DNA of 17,378 bases from Nonomuraea sp. (GCA_013362835.1 JABFVJ010000187.1:1-17378); one strand, 5' to 3'; counted from the stretch's first letter, positions 6,852 through 13,963 are shown. Notes: a model not told the origin generated them from the letters alone. Translations and numbers: made by a program.

Positions 6852-7991
6852 TTACGGGATCTGTCCCGGTTCGTCCACCACGCCCGTCGCGACCTCGGCC
6901 GTCGCGTAGAAGGTGCCCTTCCTGGACACCAGGTAGCCGTCGAGCACCTCGTCCTGGAGCATGTCGACGCGCCTGCCGAGGAAGCGGTACGTCGCGGGGT
7001 CCAGCACCAGGTAGGACCGCGAGACGATCCGGCCCTCCGCGTCACGCTGCGGACCTCCGGGTACGAAGGCGGCGGGCTCGTAGGCGATGCCGACGCCCGT
7101 ACGGCCCGTCGCGTCGCGCACACCCAGGTCGACCCGCACCCCCGGGATTTCGGCGAGGGCGCGGAAAACGGCCGCCTCGACCTTGGGCGGCATGGGGACC
7201 TCCTGGTCGAGGTAGACGGACAACACGCGGAACGCCCTGGCGTCCGGGTGCTCCTTGTCCGCGCCCTCCGGCTTGGTCGCCCAGTGCCGGTCGCCCTTGA
7301 CGTGGGCCAGCAGCTTGGCGGGGTCGGTGGGCAGCTCGGCCAGCTTGGCGGCGTACTGCTCGGGGGTCAGGTCGTCGTCGTCGGGGTCGGGCGTTATGTC
7401 ATGAAACTCCATCGGGCCGCCGTCCGCGCGGAACGCCTGCCTGGTGCCGTCGTACCTGGTCCAGTACTCCTGGGTCACGGCCGGATCGTCGCCGGCCTGT
7501 TTGACCACGACCTTCCGGTACATCCACTGGTCGGAGCGGGGGGCGGCGTCACGAGGGCGGCGCTCGACCACGAGCGCCGCCTGCCGCAGCACGGCCACGG
7601 CCCCCACCGGCGCGGTCCGTACGGCCAGGGGCGGACTCAGGACCGGCCGGTCGGAGCCGTTCGCCGCCACGATCACGGCGGCGGCCGCGGTCGCCGTGGC
7701 CAGCAGCGACGGCACCAACCAGAACCGCCCCCGGACACGGGAACGCAAGCGACCACCACCGGACCCGGAAGGGACAGTGTGAGGGCGCGAGGGGTCGCCA
7801 CCGGCCCCGGAAGGGAGGGCGTGGGGGCGCAAGGAGTCGCCACCGGCCCCGGAGGGGACGGTGTGGGGGCGCGATCGGTCGGCGTCGGGGGTGGGTGGGA
7901 CGGCGCGGGCGCGTAGGGAATGCAGGCGGGCGGGGTCGGGCTCGGGGGCGTCGGAGCGCAGCTCGCGCAGGAGCTTGAGGTCATCGTCCAC
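6852..7991 (-). CDS. CU044_5270 family-type membrane protein, probable sigma factor partner
   Basis: A 379-residue protein. The N-terminus M-D-D-D-L-K-L-L-R-E-L-R-S-D-A-P-E-P is the usual opening of CU044_5270 family proteins, which are commonly encoded directly downstream of ECF sigma genes and are thought to act like anti-sigma factors. Residues 38-79 are three 14-residue repeats (RPHxxPSGxGGD type). One membrane helix spans about 90-111, leaving a large extracytoplasmic domain (112-379). The GTG start lies inside the sigma gene: the two genes overlap by 11 bases, which implies translational coupling. No zinc-binding HxxxCxxC anti-sigma motif is seen, so sigma inhibition is by association only. 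It ends just before the shared terminator hairpin. Confidence 0.85.
   Translation of the reverse strand: MDDDLKLLRELRSDAPEPDPARLHSLRARAVPPTPDADRSRPHTVPSGAGGDSLRPHALPSGAGGDPSRPHTVPSGSGGGRLRSRVRGRFWLVPSLLATATAAAAVIVAANGSDRPVLSPPLAVRTAPVGAVAVLRQAALVVERRPRDAAPRSDQWMYRKVVVKQAGDDPAVTQEYWTRYDGTRQAFRADGGPMEFHDITPDPDDDDLTPEQYAAKLAELPTDPAKLLAHVKGDRHWATKPEGADKEHPDARAFRVLSVYLDQEVPMPPKVEAAVFRALAEIPGVRVDLGVRDATGRTGVGIAYEPAAFVPGGPQRDAEGRIVSRSYLVLDPATYRFLGRRVDMLQDEVLDGYLVSRKGTFYATAEVATGVVDEPGQIP
7756..7881 (-). repeat. Three tandem 42-nt in-frame repeats
   Basis: Three exact-length 42-nt units (7756-7797, 7798-7839, 7840-7881) encode three 14-residue repeats of pattern D-x-x-R-P-H-x-x-P-S-G-x-G-G before the membrane helix of the sigma partner. 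The length is a multiple of three, so copy number could vary without breaking the frame. The repeat would lie on the cytoplasmic side, between the sigma-proximal N-terminus and the membrane. Confidence 0.9.
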
Positions 7992-8646
7992 GGCCGGGCT
8001 CCTCCTCGTCGGTGTCGTGCCGGTCGGTGTCGCGGACGGCGGTGTCGCGGATGGCGGTGGGGTCCACTCCGCTCAGGGCCGCGCGGGTCTTGCGCCTCGC
8101 GCGGTGCAGCCGGGAGCGTACGGTCCCGACGGGGATGCCGAGGGCCAGGGCGACCTCCTCGTAGCTGAAGTCGGCCCAGGCGATCATGAGCAGCACCTCG
8201 CGGTCCTGCGGCGACAGCGTCGCGAGCGCCCTGGCCAGCTCGCGGTGCGCGGCCCCGGCGGAGACCCGCGCGTCCACCCGGTCGGCGTAGCTCTCGGCCA
8301 CCTCGTCGACGCCCGTCCTGGCCAGGGCGCGGTAGGCCCTGATCTCGGTACGGCGGTGCTTGCCGACCAGGTTGGCGGCGATGCCGTACAGCCAGGGGCG
8401 GGCGTCGCGATGGCCGGTGTCGTAGCGGGCGAGCCGCTGGAAGGCGGCCAGGAACGTCTCGGCCACGATGTCGTCGGCCAGCGACTCGCCCAGGCGGCGG
8501 GTCACGTATCGGTGGAGCGCGGGAGCGTGCCGGTCGTACAACGCCGAGAAGGCGGCGGGGTCGTTCCTGGCACGCTCGATCACCTCCGCGTCGTCCACTT
8601 CGGTGTCCTGTCTCAAGCTCTCGGCTCCGTTCTTCGATCCGGACAT
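7981..8646 (-). CDS. RNA polymerase ECF-type sigma-70 factor
   Basis: A 221-residue sigma factor. Region 2 spans about residues 22-95, including ALYDRHAPALHRYVTRRLG, DDIVAETFLAAF and DARPWLYGIAANL. Region 4 spans about 133-190 with LSPQDREVLLMIAWADFSYEEVA and the helix-turn-helix ALGIPVGTVRSRLHRARR. There is no region 3, as expected for ECF factors. A charged C-terminal tail of about 30 residues follows region 4. The GTG-starting downstream gene overlaps its stop by 11 bases. The ATG at 8646 has a purine run (AAAGAGG) touching it, which is too close to be ideal; an in-frame GTG 16 codons later, after AGGA, is an alternative start. The signal that activates it is unknown. Confidence 0.92.
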   Translation of the reverse strand: MSGSKNGAESLRQDTEVDDAEVIERARNDPAAFSALYDRHAPALHRYVTRRLGESLADDIVAETFLAAFQRLARYDTGHRDARPWLYGIAANLVGKHRRTEIRAYRALARTGVDEVAESYADRVDARVSAGAAHRELARALATLSPQDREVLLMIAWADFSYEEVALALGIPVGTVRSRLHRARRKTRAALSGVDPTAIRDTAVRDTDRHDTDEEEPGRGR

Positions 8647-8654
8647 CCTCTTTC

Positions 8655-8675
8655 ACCCGATACGGGGAATCGGGT
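8655..8675. promoter_or_regulatory. Perfect 7-bp inverted repeat in the sigma gene leader
   Basis: ACCCGAT (8655-8661) and ATCGGGT (8669-8675) flank a 7-base spacer, eight bases upstream of the sigma ATG. It could be an operator, or an RNA hairpin that limits ribosome access. It lies in the only space between lacI and the sigma gene. Confidence 0.4.
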
Positions 8676-8683
8676 TCTCGCGA

Positions 8684-8721
8684 GGGTCCGGGCGAAGGGT
8701 CCGGGCGAAGGGGCCGGGTCA
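8684..8721. repeat. 13-nt tandem repeat at the lacI 3' end
   Basis: GGGTCCGGGCGAA occurs twice head to tail (8684-8696, 8697-8709), and a third degenerate copy runs into the lacI stop codon (8719-8721). On the minus strand it lies between the LacI stop and the sigma leader. No function is evident. Confidence 0.7.
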
Positions 8722-9723
8722 GGTGCTGGCGCGTACGGCCAGGTGCGGGGCGAGGAGCGTCGACTCCGGCACGGTACGGCCCTCCAGCTTGTCCATGACC
8801 AGCCGTACGGCCTCCCGGCCCACCTCCTCGGCCGGGATCAGCACCGACGTGAGGGGCGGGCTCGCGCGTTCGGCGACGTCGTCGGGGCAGATGGCGACCA
8901 CCGCCACGTCGGCCGGCACCCGCTTGCCGAGCTGCCGCAGCGCGCCCAGGACGTGCCCGACGGCGGCCTCGTTGTGCACGACCAGCCCGGACAGCTCAGG
9001 CCGGTCGAGGAGCAGGTCGCGGAGGGTCTCGTACACCTCGTCGAAGGTGTCCTCGCAGGGCAGGGCGGTGCCGCGGAGGCCGTGCTCGGCCAGGGCGGCG
9101 ACGAAGCCCTCGCGGGTGCGGCGGGCGAATCCGGTGCCCCGCTCGTACACGACCGACGGCGCGCCCAGCAGGGCGATCTCGGTGTGGCCGCGGTCGGCGA
9201 GGTGCGCGACGCACTGCGCGCCCGCGGCGGCGAAGTCGAGGTCCACGCAGGTCAGGCCGGCGGGCCGGGCGGGGAAGCCGATGAGCACGCTCGGCTCGGC
9301 CAGCTCGCGCAGCAGGGGGACGCGGCGGTCGTCCAGCTCGACGTCCATCAGGACCAGGGCGTCGACCAGGGCGCTGGCGGCCACGCGGCGGATCCCGGCG
9401 GTGCCCTCGTCGGCGGTGAGCAGCAGCACGTCGTGGTCGAACCGGCGGGCGGCCGTGACGACGGCGCTGGCGAACCGCATGAGCACGGGGACGTGCATGC
9501 CCGCGCGCAGCGGCAGGACCAGCGCGATCACGTTGGACCGTTTGCTGGCCAGGGCCCGCGCGCCGGCGTTGGGGTGGTAGCCGAGCGCGCTGATGCTGTC
9601 GAGCACGCGGCGGCGGGTGTCGGCCGAGATCGTACGTTTGCCGCTCAGCACGTACGACACCGTGCTGACGGCCACGCCGGCGTGTTTGGCGACCTCGGAG
9701 ATCGTGACGGCGCGCTCGCTCAA
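8719..9723 (-). CDS. LacI family transcriptional regulator
   Basis: A 334-residue repressor of standard LacI/GalR length. The helix-turn-helix lies at residues about 8-27 (TISEVAKHAGVAVSTVSYVLSG), followed by the hinge GYHPNAGARALA (about 47-58). A periplasmic-binding-protein-like sugar domain fills the rest. Recognition helix VSTVSYVL differs from what I recall for CebR, so it is not simply called CebR. The TTG start at 9723 overlaps the GH3 stop (TTGA), and GGGAG lies seven bases before it; it is thus co-transcribed and coupled with the glycosidase. It probably represses the GH3-lacI operon at the palindrome near 12511, releasing on a sugar from the imported glycoside (inference). Confidence 0.93.
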   Translation of the reverse strand: MSERAVTISEVAKHAGVAVSTVSYVLSGKRTISADTRRRVLDSISALGYHPNAGARALASKRSNVIALVLPLRAGMHVPVLMRFASAVVTAARRFDHDVLLLTADEGTAGIRRVAASALVDALVLMDVELDDRRVPLLRELAEPSVLIGFPARPAGLTCVDLDFAAAGAQCVAHLADRGHTEIALLGAPSVVYERGTGFARRTREGFVAALAEHGLRGTALPCEDTFDEVYETLRDLLLDRPELSGLVVHNEAAVGHVLGALRQLGKRVPADVAVVAICPDDVAERASPPLTSVLIPAEEVGREAVRLVMDKLEGRTVPESTLLAPHLAVRAST

Positions 9724-12485
9724 GCCCCGGCTCCCGAGAGGTCGAGGCCGGCCAGGGTCACACCGTCGTTCTCGAACACCACATAAAGATCGTGCACGCC
9801 GCCGGACGCCGCAAGCTGGGCGGTGACGGCGTGGAAGGTGTACCGGTCGGTACGCGGGACCGGGAAGGTGGCGAGGACGTCGCCGTACAGGGGGTCGCCG
9901 CGGCGGACGGTGATCATGCCGCCTTCCGTGCTGCCCGCCCTGGCCGTGCAGGTGACCGCCCCGGCCAGGTCCACCTGGCGGAACAGGATCCAGGCGCCCT
10001 CGGCGTCGGAGCGGATCGCGTCGCCGGCCGTCTTGGTCTCGTCCACGAAGGTGATCGCGTCGTACTCGTCGTGGTCGGCGGCGCGCAGCGGGCCGGTCTG
10101 GGGCGGGATGACCTCGCCGTCGACCTCGAAGCTGGCGCTCAGACGCAGGTCGGTGGCGCTGCGGCCGGCCATGAGCTGGTGGGCCGAGCGCTCCACGACG
10201 AACCTGTTCCTGGTCACGTCCCAGAAGGCCAGGTCGGAGACGGGGAAGGTCAGCGTGACCGTACGGGTCTCGCCGGGCGCGAGGCGGACCTTCTCGAAGC
10301 CGCGCAGGCGGCGCAGCGGCTGCTTGACGCGCGAGCGCTGCTGGTGGGTGTAGAACTGCACGACCTCCACGCCCGGCCGCGTCCCGGTGTTGGTGATCTC
10401 CACGGACGCGGTGACCACGTCGCCGGTACGGCTCACGCGCAGGCCGGCGTAGTCGTACGTGGTGTAGCTGAGCCCGTGGCCGAAGGGGTGCAGCGGGGTG
10501 CCCCGGAAGTACTGGTACGTGCTGTCGGAGGCGATGATGTCGTAGTCGAGCAGGTCGGGGAGCTCCTGCTCGGAGCGGTACCAGGTCTGGGTGAGCCGGC
10601 CTTCGGGGTCGGCGTCGCCGAACAGGATCTCGGCCAGGGCGTGGCCGTACTCCTGGCCGCCGTGGGCCGACCACAACACGGCGGGCACGTCCTCGGTGCG
10701 CCAGGTGAGCGGGTAGCCGCTGGTGATCACCATGACCGTACGGGGGTTGGCGTCGCGTACGGCGGCCAGCACCGCGTCCTGGGCGGGGGCCAGGGCCAGG
10801 GTCATGCGGTCCTCGGTCTCGCGGCCGTTGACCAGCGGGTGGTCGCCGACCACGACGACCGCCACGTCGGCCTCGGCGGCCAGGCGGGCGGCCTGCTCGG
10901 TGGCGCTCCTGACGACGTCCATGGCGAGCCAGACGGCCTGGTCGGCGTCGTCCACCAGGCGCAGCACGCCCTCGGCGTCGGCGCCGACGTAGCAGCCGGT
11001 GGAGATGTGGCGCAGGGCGAGCGTGCCGCGCGGGCGTTCTTCCATGCGGAACGTCTGGCGCACCTCCCACCCGTTCGGGCCCGGCTGGTCGTTGACGAGG
11101 GTGCCGTCCTCGACGGAGACGAACCGGCCGGTGGCCACGGCACGCAGCGCGTACGCGCCGCCGCCCCAGTCGAACACGTCGAACGTGCCCGCCTCGGCGC
11201 CCGCCCTGACCGGCCCGCCCGCCGGGTCGGCGCTCACCGGGCCGATGTCGGAGGTCAGCGTGACCCGGTCCACGGCCTCGCAGAACGTCGTCTCGACGCG
11301 CTCGGCGAGCCCCGCGCGGGCGGTGACGGCGTACGGGAGGGTGCCGCTGTACCAGTCCTCCATCAGGACGTCGCCGAGCTGGCCGATGACCGCGACCCTG
11401 GTGACCTCGGGACCGAGCGGCAGCAGGCCGTCGTTGCGCAGCAGCACGACCGAGCGCCGCGCCGCCTCCCTGGCCAGCGCCTGGTGCTCGGGGCAGTTGA
11501 CCACGCTGTCGCTGATCTCGTCGTACGGCGTCGCCGGGTCGAACTCGCCGAGCCTGAACCGGATGGACAGCGCGTGGCGTACGGCGGAGTCGACGTCGGC
11601 CTCGGTGAGCAGGCCGCGGTCGAGGGCCTCGCGTACGTGGGCGAGCGTGGCCTCCGCGCGGTCGTCGTCCTGGGTGAAGCTGTCGATCCCGGCCTTGATC
11701 GCGTGCGCGTACGCCTCGGCCGGCGAGTCGTGGTACGCCTGGAGCCCGGTCAGGTTGCCCGGCGCGTACGCGTCGCTGACGACGAGGAGGTCGTCCGGCG
11801 CCCAGGCCCGCAGGCACTCCCCGATCAGCGGGCTCAGATGCGCCGGCCGCCCGTTGACCAGGTTGTACGACGGCATGACGGCCACCGCCGCGCCCTGCTC
11901 GATCGCGGGCCTGAAGGCGGGCAGCTCGTACTCGTGCAGGACGCGGGGCGGCAGGTTGCTGGAGGTGAGGCAGCGGTCGGTCTCGTTGTTGTAGGCCAGG
12001 AAGTGCTTGAGCGTGGGAGCTGTCCTGAGGCTGCTGGGAGCGCTCCCAGCGAGCCCACGAGAGAAGGCCGTGGCCAGCGCGCCCGTCAGCCACGGATCTT
12101 CCGAGTAACCCTCCTCGTTGCGCCCCCAGCGTGGGTCGCGCAGCGGATTGACGACCGGGGCCCACACGTTGAGCCCCGCGCCGGACGGGTCCTTGTGGTG
12201 GAAGGCCACCACCTCCTCGCCGACGGCCTCCCCGACCCGGCGGACGAGGTCGAGGTCCCACGTCGAGGCCAGGCCCACGGCCTGCGGGAACACGGTCGCC
12301 GGGCCGAGCCAGGCCAGCCCGTGCAGGGCCTCCGTGCCCGTGCGGAACGCGCCGACGCCCAGCCGTTCCACGGGCGCCTGGTACTGGTGCAGCAGGCCGA
12401 CCTTCTCCTGGAGGGTCAGCCTGCCCAGCAGGTCGGCGATCCGGTCGGGCAGCGGAATCGCTGGGTCGCGGAAGGGTTCGTGCAT
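9720..12485 (-). CDS. Glycoside hydrolase family 3 enzyme (beta-glucosidase/xylosidase type), cytoplasmic
   Basis: A 921-residue GH3 enzyme with no signal peptide, so it acts on imported sugar. The TIM-barrel part (about 14-310) has KHF at 160-162 and nucleophile Asp238 in VVSDAY. The alpha/beta sandwich (about 340-425, 530-640) includes NGRETEDR (553-560), where Glu556 or Glu558 may be the acid/base. Between them, residues about 432-525 look like a beta-trefoil (fascin-like) insertion: YALRAVATGRFVSVEDG then TLALRHISTGCYVGADAEG. An FnIII-like domain (about 672-785) follows HPFGHGLSY, then a CBM6-like end (about 805-918). The substrate (beta-glucoside, xyloside or other) cannot be fixed. The ATG has GAGGG six bases upstream, with a LacI-type palindrome just beyond. 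A CebR-like palindrome lies inside the gene at codons 146-151. The stop overlaps the lacI start. Confidence 0.93.
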   Translation of the reverse strand: MHEPFRDPAIPLPDRIADLLGRLTLQEKVGLLHQYQAPVERLGVGAFRTGTEALHGLAWLGPATVFPQAVGLASTWDLDLVRRVGEAVGEEVVAFHHKDPSGAGLNVWAPVVNPLRDPRWGRNEEGYSEDPWLTGALATAFSRGLAGSAPSSLRTAPTLKHFLAYNNETDRCLTSSNLPPRVLHEYELPAFRPAIEQGAAVAVMPSYNLVNGRPAHLSPLIGECLRAWAPDDLLVVSDAYAPGNLTGLQAYHDSPAEAYAHAIKAGIDSFTQDDDRAEATLAHVREALDRGLLTEADVDSAVRHALSIRFRLGEFDPATPYDEISDSVVNCPEHQALAREAARRSVVLLRNDGLLPLGPEVTRVAVIGQLGDVLMEDWYSGTLPYAVTARAGLAERVETTFCEAVDRVTLTSDIGPVSADPAGGPVRAGAEAGTFDVFDWGGGAYALRAVATGRFVSVEDGTLVNDQPGPNGWEVRQTFRMEERPRGTLALRHISTGCYVGADAEGVLRLVDDADQAVWLAMDVVRSATEQAARLAAEADVAVVVVGDHPLVNGRETEDRMTLALAPAQDAVLAAVRDANPRTVMVITSGYPLTWRTEDVPAVLWSAHGGQEYGHALAEILFGDADPEGRLTQTWYRSEQELPDLLDYDIIASDSTYQYFRGTPLHPFGHGLSYTTYDYAGLRVSRTGDVVTASVEITNTGTRPGVEVVQFYTHQQRSRVKQPLRRLRGFEKVRLAPGETRTVTLTFPVSDLAFWDVTRNRFVVERSAHQLMAGRSATDLRLSASFEVDGEVIPPQTGPLRAADHDEYDAITFVDETKTAGDAIRSDAEGAWILFRQVDLAGAVTCTARAGSTEGGMITVRRGDPLYGDVLATFPVPRTDRYTFHAVTAQLAASGGVHDLYVVFENDGVTLAGLDLSGAGA
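12014..12020 (+). promoter_or_regulatory. Extra CebR-type half-site inside the GH3 gene
   Basis: TGGGAGC repeats the left half of the neighbouring palindrome exactly 21 bases away, two DNA turns, so a protein bound to each would lie on the same face. On the coding strand it is GCTCCCA within codons for Thr-Ala-Pro-Thr. Confidence 0.35.
12033..12050. promoter_or_regulatory. Intragenic LacI-family operator, CebR/CelR consensus
   Basis: GCTGGGAGCGCTCCCAGC is a perfect 18-bp palindrome. Its core TGGGAGCGCTCCCA (12035-12048) is the published operator of Streptomyces CebR and Thermobifida CelR, cellobiose-responsive LacI proteins. It lies about 436-453 nt into the GH3 coding sequence, within codons for Ala-Gly-Ser-Ala-Pro-Ser that include two GCT codons. 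Intragenic CebR sites are known in Streptomyces scabies. The binder could be a CebR orthologue elsewhere in the genome or the local LacI protein. Confidence 0.7.
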
Positions 12486-12503
12486 GTTCGTCCCTCTGAA
12501 AGT

Positions 12504-12519
12504 GTCGAAGCGCTTCGAC
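12504..12519. promoter_or_regulatory. LacI-family operator upstream of the GH3 gene
   Basis: GTCGAAGCGCTTCGAC is a perfect 16-bp palindrome centred on CG, the classic LacI/GalR operator form. It ends 18 bases before the GH3 start, where bound repressor would block initiation or elongation. Its core AGCGCT is shared with the intragenic site 470 bp away, but the flanks differ (CGA/TCG against GGG/CCC). Confidence 0.7.
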
Positions 12520-12553
12520 GACCGGCCTGGGGAAGTTACGCGGACGTTTCGAT

Positions 12554-12575
12554 GGGGTTCCCTGAAGGGTGCCCC
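12554..12575 (-). terminator. Weak hairpin after the ROK gene
   Basis: GGGG and CCCC, then CCC and GGG, pair around loop TGAA with a small internal mismatch. It lies 16 bases past the ROK stop and before the GH3 promoter region. There is no U-run, so termination is uncertain. Confidence 0.3.
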
Positions 12576-12581
12576 TCCTGA

Positions 12582-12593
12582 TGACCTAGGTCA
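12582..12593. repeat. 12-bp palindrome on the ROK stop codon
   Basis: TGACCTAGGTCA is a perfect 12-bp palindrome whose last three bases are the ROK stop on the minus strand. It could be a regulator site for the GH3 operon or chance. Confidence 0.35.
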
Positions 12594-13802
12594 AGAGATT
12601 CGCGACATTCCTCCGGGCAATCTTCCCGAATCGACGCTGTCGAGCACCCTCGCGGCACCGCCGAGCGCGGCGGCGTCGTGGCCCAGCGTCGAGGCGACGA
12701 CGTGGCAGCCTCCGGCGTCGGCGGCGATGACGCGGTCGCCCAGCTCGGCGTGGACCGCGGGCAGCAGCCAGGGCGCGAGCGGGACGTAGTAGCCGCCCAG
12801 GAGCACGACCTCCGGGTTGAGCAGGTTGGCCATGATCGCCACCCCTCTGCCCAGGTTCCTCCCCACCGTCTCCAGAGTGGCCAGGGTGACCGGGTCGGCG
12901 GCCCGCGCCAGGCGTACGACCTCCTCGATCTCGACGTGGAGCTCGGCCGGGGACGGGTGCCTGCGCAGGACCGCGTCCATGCCGGCCATGGCCTCCAGGC
13001 AGCCGCGCCGGCCGCAGTGGCACTCGGGGCCGTCGGGGTCGAGCTGCACGTGGCCGATCTCGCCGCTGTAGCCGAGGCCGCCGCGGCGCAGCCGTCCGTC
13101 GAGGATGACGCCCGCGCCCACGCCGACCTCGCCGGTCAGGTAGACCAGGTCGGAGGCGCCCGCGTACGCGCCGAACCGCTGCTCGGCGAGGGCGCCCAGG
13201 TTGCCGTCGTTGTCGATCTGGATCGGGAAGCCGGGGTCGCGCAGCGCCTTGGCCAGGTCTCCCCCGATGTCGGCGTCGCGCCAGCCCAGGTTGGGCGCCA
13301 GGCGTACGGTGCCCTGGACGTCGACCAGACCCGGCACGGCCACGGCGAGGCCGAGGATCTGGCGTTCCTCCTTGGCCATGCGGTTGATCACGCGCCGGAC
13401 GATCGCCGCCACCGAGGCGACGCCCTGGTTGACCGTCTCACCGCCGGAGAACGAGCGCCGCCAGGTCAGCAGCCGCTCCCCCGCCAGGTCGGTGGCCACG
13501 GCCGAGACGTAGTCGACGTTGATCTCGACCCCGATCGCCGCGTACGGCGAGCCGTCGAGCACGAGCATCGTGGCCGGGCGCCCCACCCGGTTCTCCGTCA
13601 GCCCCGTCTCGCGCACCAGGCGCCGGTCGATCAGGTCGGCGACCAGGCTCGACACCGTGGCCTTGTTCAGCCCCGTCGAGGCCGCGATGTCGGCCCGCGA
13701 GCAGGGCGAGTGCTCGCGGACGAACCGCAGCACGACCGTGAGGTTGGTGGCCCGTACGTCGGCGAAGTCGGCCGGCTGAGGGCCGGTCGTAGAAGTGATC
13801 AA
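12591..13802 (-). CDS. ROK family transcriptional regulator (NagC/XylR type)
   Basis: 403 residues if started at TTG 13802. The frame is open further upstream, but the extra 41 residues are not ROK-like; no start has a clear Shine-Dalgarno sequence, so the start is tentative. An N-terminal winged HTH (about 18-66) contains SRADIAASTGLNKATVSSLVADL. The ROK domain has IDNDGN (196-201), EIGH (248-251) and the zinc motif CHCGRRGCLE (261-270), with His251 and Cys261, 263, 268 as likely ligands. The glucokinase-type DxGGT phosphate motif is replaced by VEINV (92-96), so this is a sugar-sensing regulator, not a kinase. It is divergent from the ABC importer genes, with the operator-rich region between, so it likely controls both itself and the importer. 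Confidence 0.92.
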   Translation of the reverse strand: MITSTTGPQPADFADVRATNLTVVLRFVREHSPCSRADIAASTGLNKATVSSLVADLIDRRLVRETGLTENRVGRPATMLVLDGSPYAAIGVEINVDYVSAVATDLAGERLLTWRRSFSGGETVNQGVASVAAIVRRVINRMAKEERQILGLAVAVPGLVDVQGTVRLAPNLGWRDADIGGDLAKALRDPGFPIQIDNDGNLGALAEQRFGAYAGASDLVYLTGEVGVGAGVILDGRLRRGGLGYSGEIGHVQLDPDGPECHCGRRGCLEAMAGMDAVLRRHPSPAELHVEIEEVVRLARAADPVTLATLETVGRNLGRGVAIMANLLNPEVVLLGGYYVPLAPWLLPAVHAELGDRVIAADAGGCHVVASTLGHDAAALGGAARVLDSVDSGRLPGGMSRIS

Positions 13803-13879
13803 TATCAGCCCCGTTCCCGCCAAGAGGTGACCCAAGCATGCCGCATGGTGGGCTCCCTTCCCTAATGAGCGGATTCCCC

Positions 13880-13963
13880 AGTAGACCAACCTGTGACCGT
13901 CGCGATCCCTTGTGGCTGCGGTCACAGTCTACTAATTTGTTTGGTCGCAATACCAACTAATTG
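13880..13963. promoter_or_regulatory. Divergent ROK/importer control region
   Basis: A 9-bp perfect inverted repeat, CTGTGACCG (13891-13899) and CGGTCACAG (13919-13927), has a 19-base spacer. Outer arms AGTAGAC (13880-13886) and GTCTACT (13927-13933) extend it with a bulge. An AT-rich block follows with direct repeats ACTAATT at 13931-13937 and 13956-13962. It contains an imperfect dyad ATTTGTTTGGT ... ACCAACTAAT, which resembles AT-rich XylR/ROK operators. A possible importer promoter is TTGTGG (13910-13915) with TAATTT 17 bases on. The block stands out from the GC-rich surroundings. Confidence 0.5.

Noticed and set aside
6714..7881. CRISPR-like arrays from the 33-34-nt and 42-nt repeats
   Set aside because: The units are head to tail without unique spacers and overlap coding sequence, so they are tandem duplications.
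7861..9786. 641-codon plus-strand frame over the sigma and LacI genes
   Set aside because: It runs opposite three real minus-strand genes and has low-complexity composition typical of antisense frames in GC-rich DNA.
8719..12261. 1180-codon minus frame ending in LacI
   Set aside because: Only the last 334 codons are real. The preceding part is an Arg/Pro-rich alternative frame of the GH3 gene that happens to lack stops.
9792..12581. 929-codon plus-strand open frame across the GH3 gene
   Set aside because: It is antisense to a well-supported GH3 enzyme and has repetitive V-G-R-G-D-H composition without motifs.
13892..13926. Crp-type site from TGTGA ... TCACA
   Set aside because: Crp half-sites are six bases apart; here the spacing is much larger (25 bases between TGTGA and TCACA), so a classical Crp dimer would not fit.
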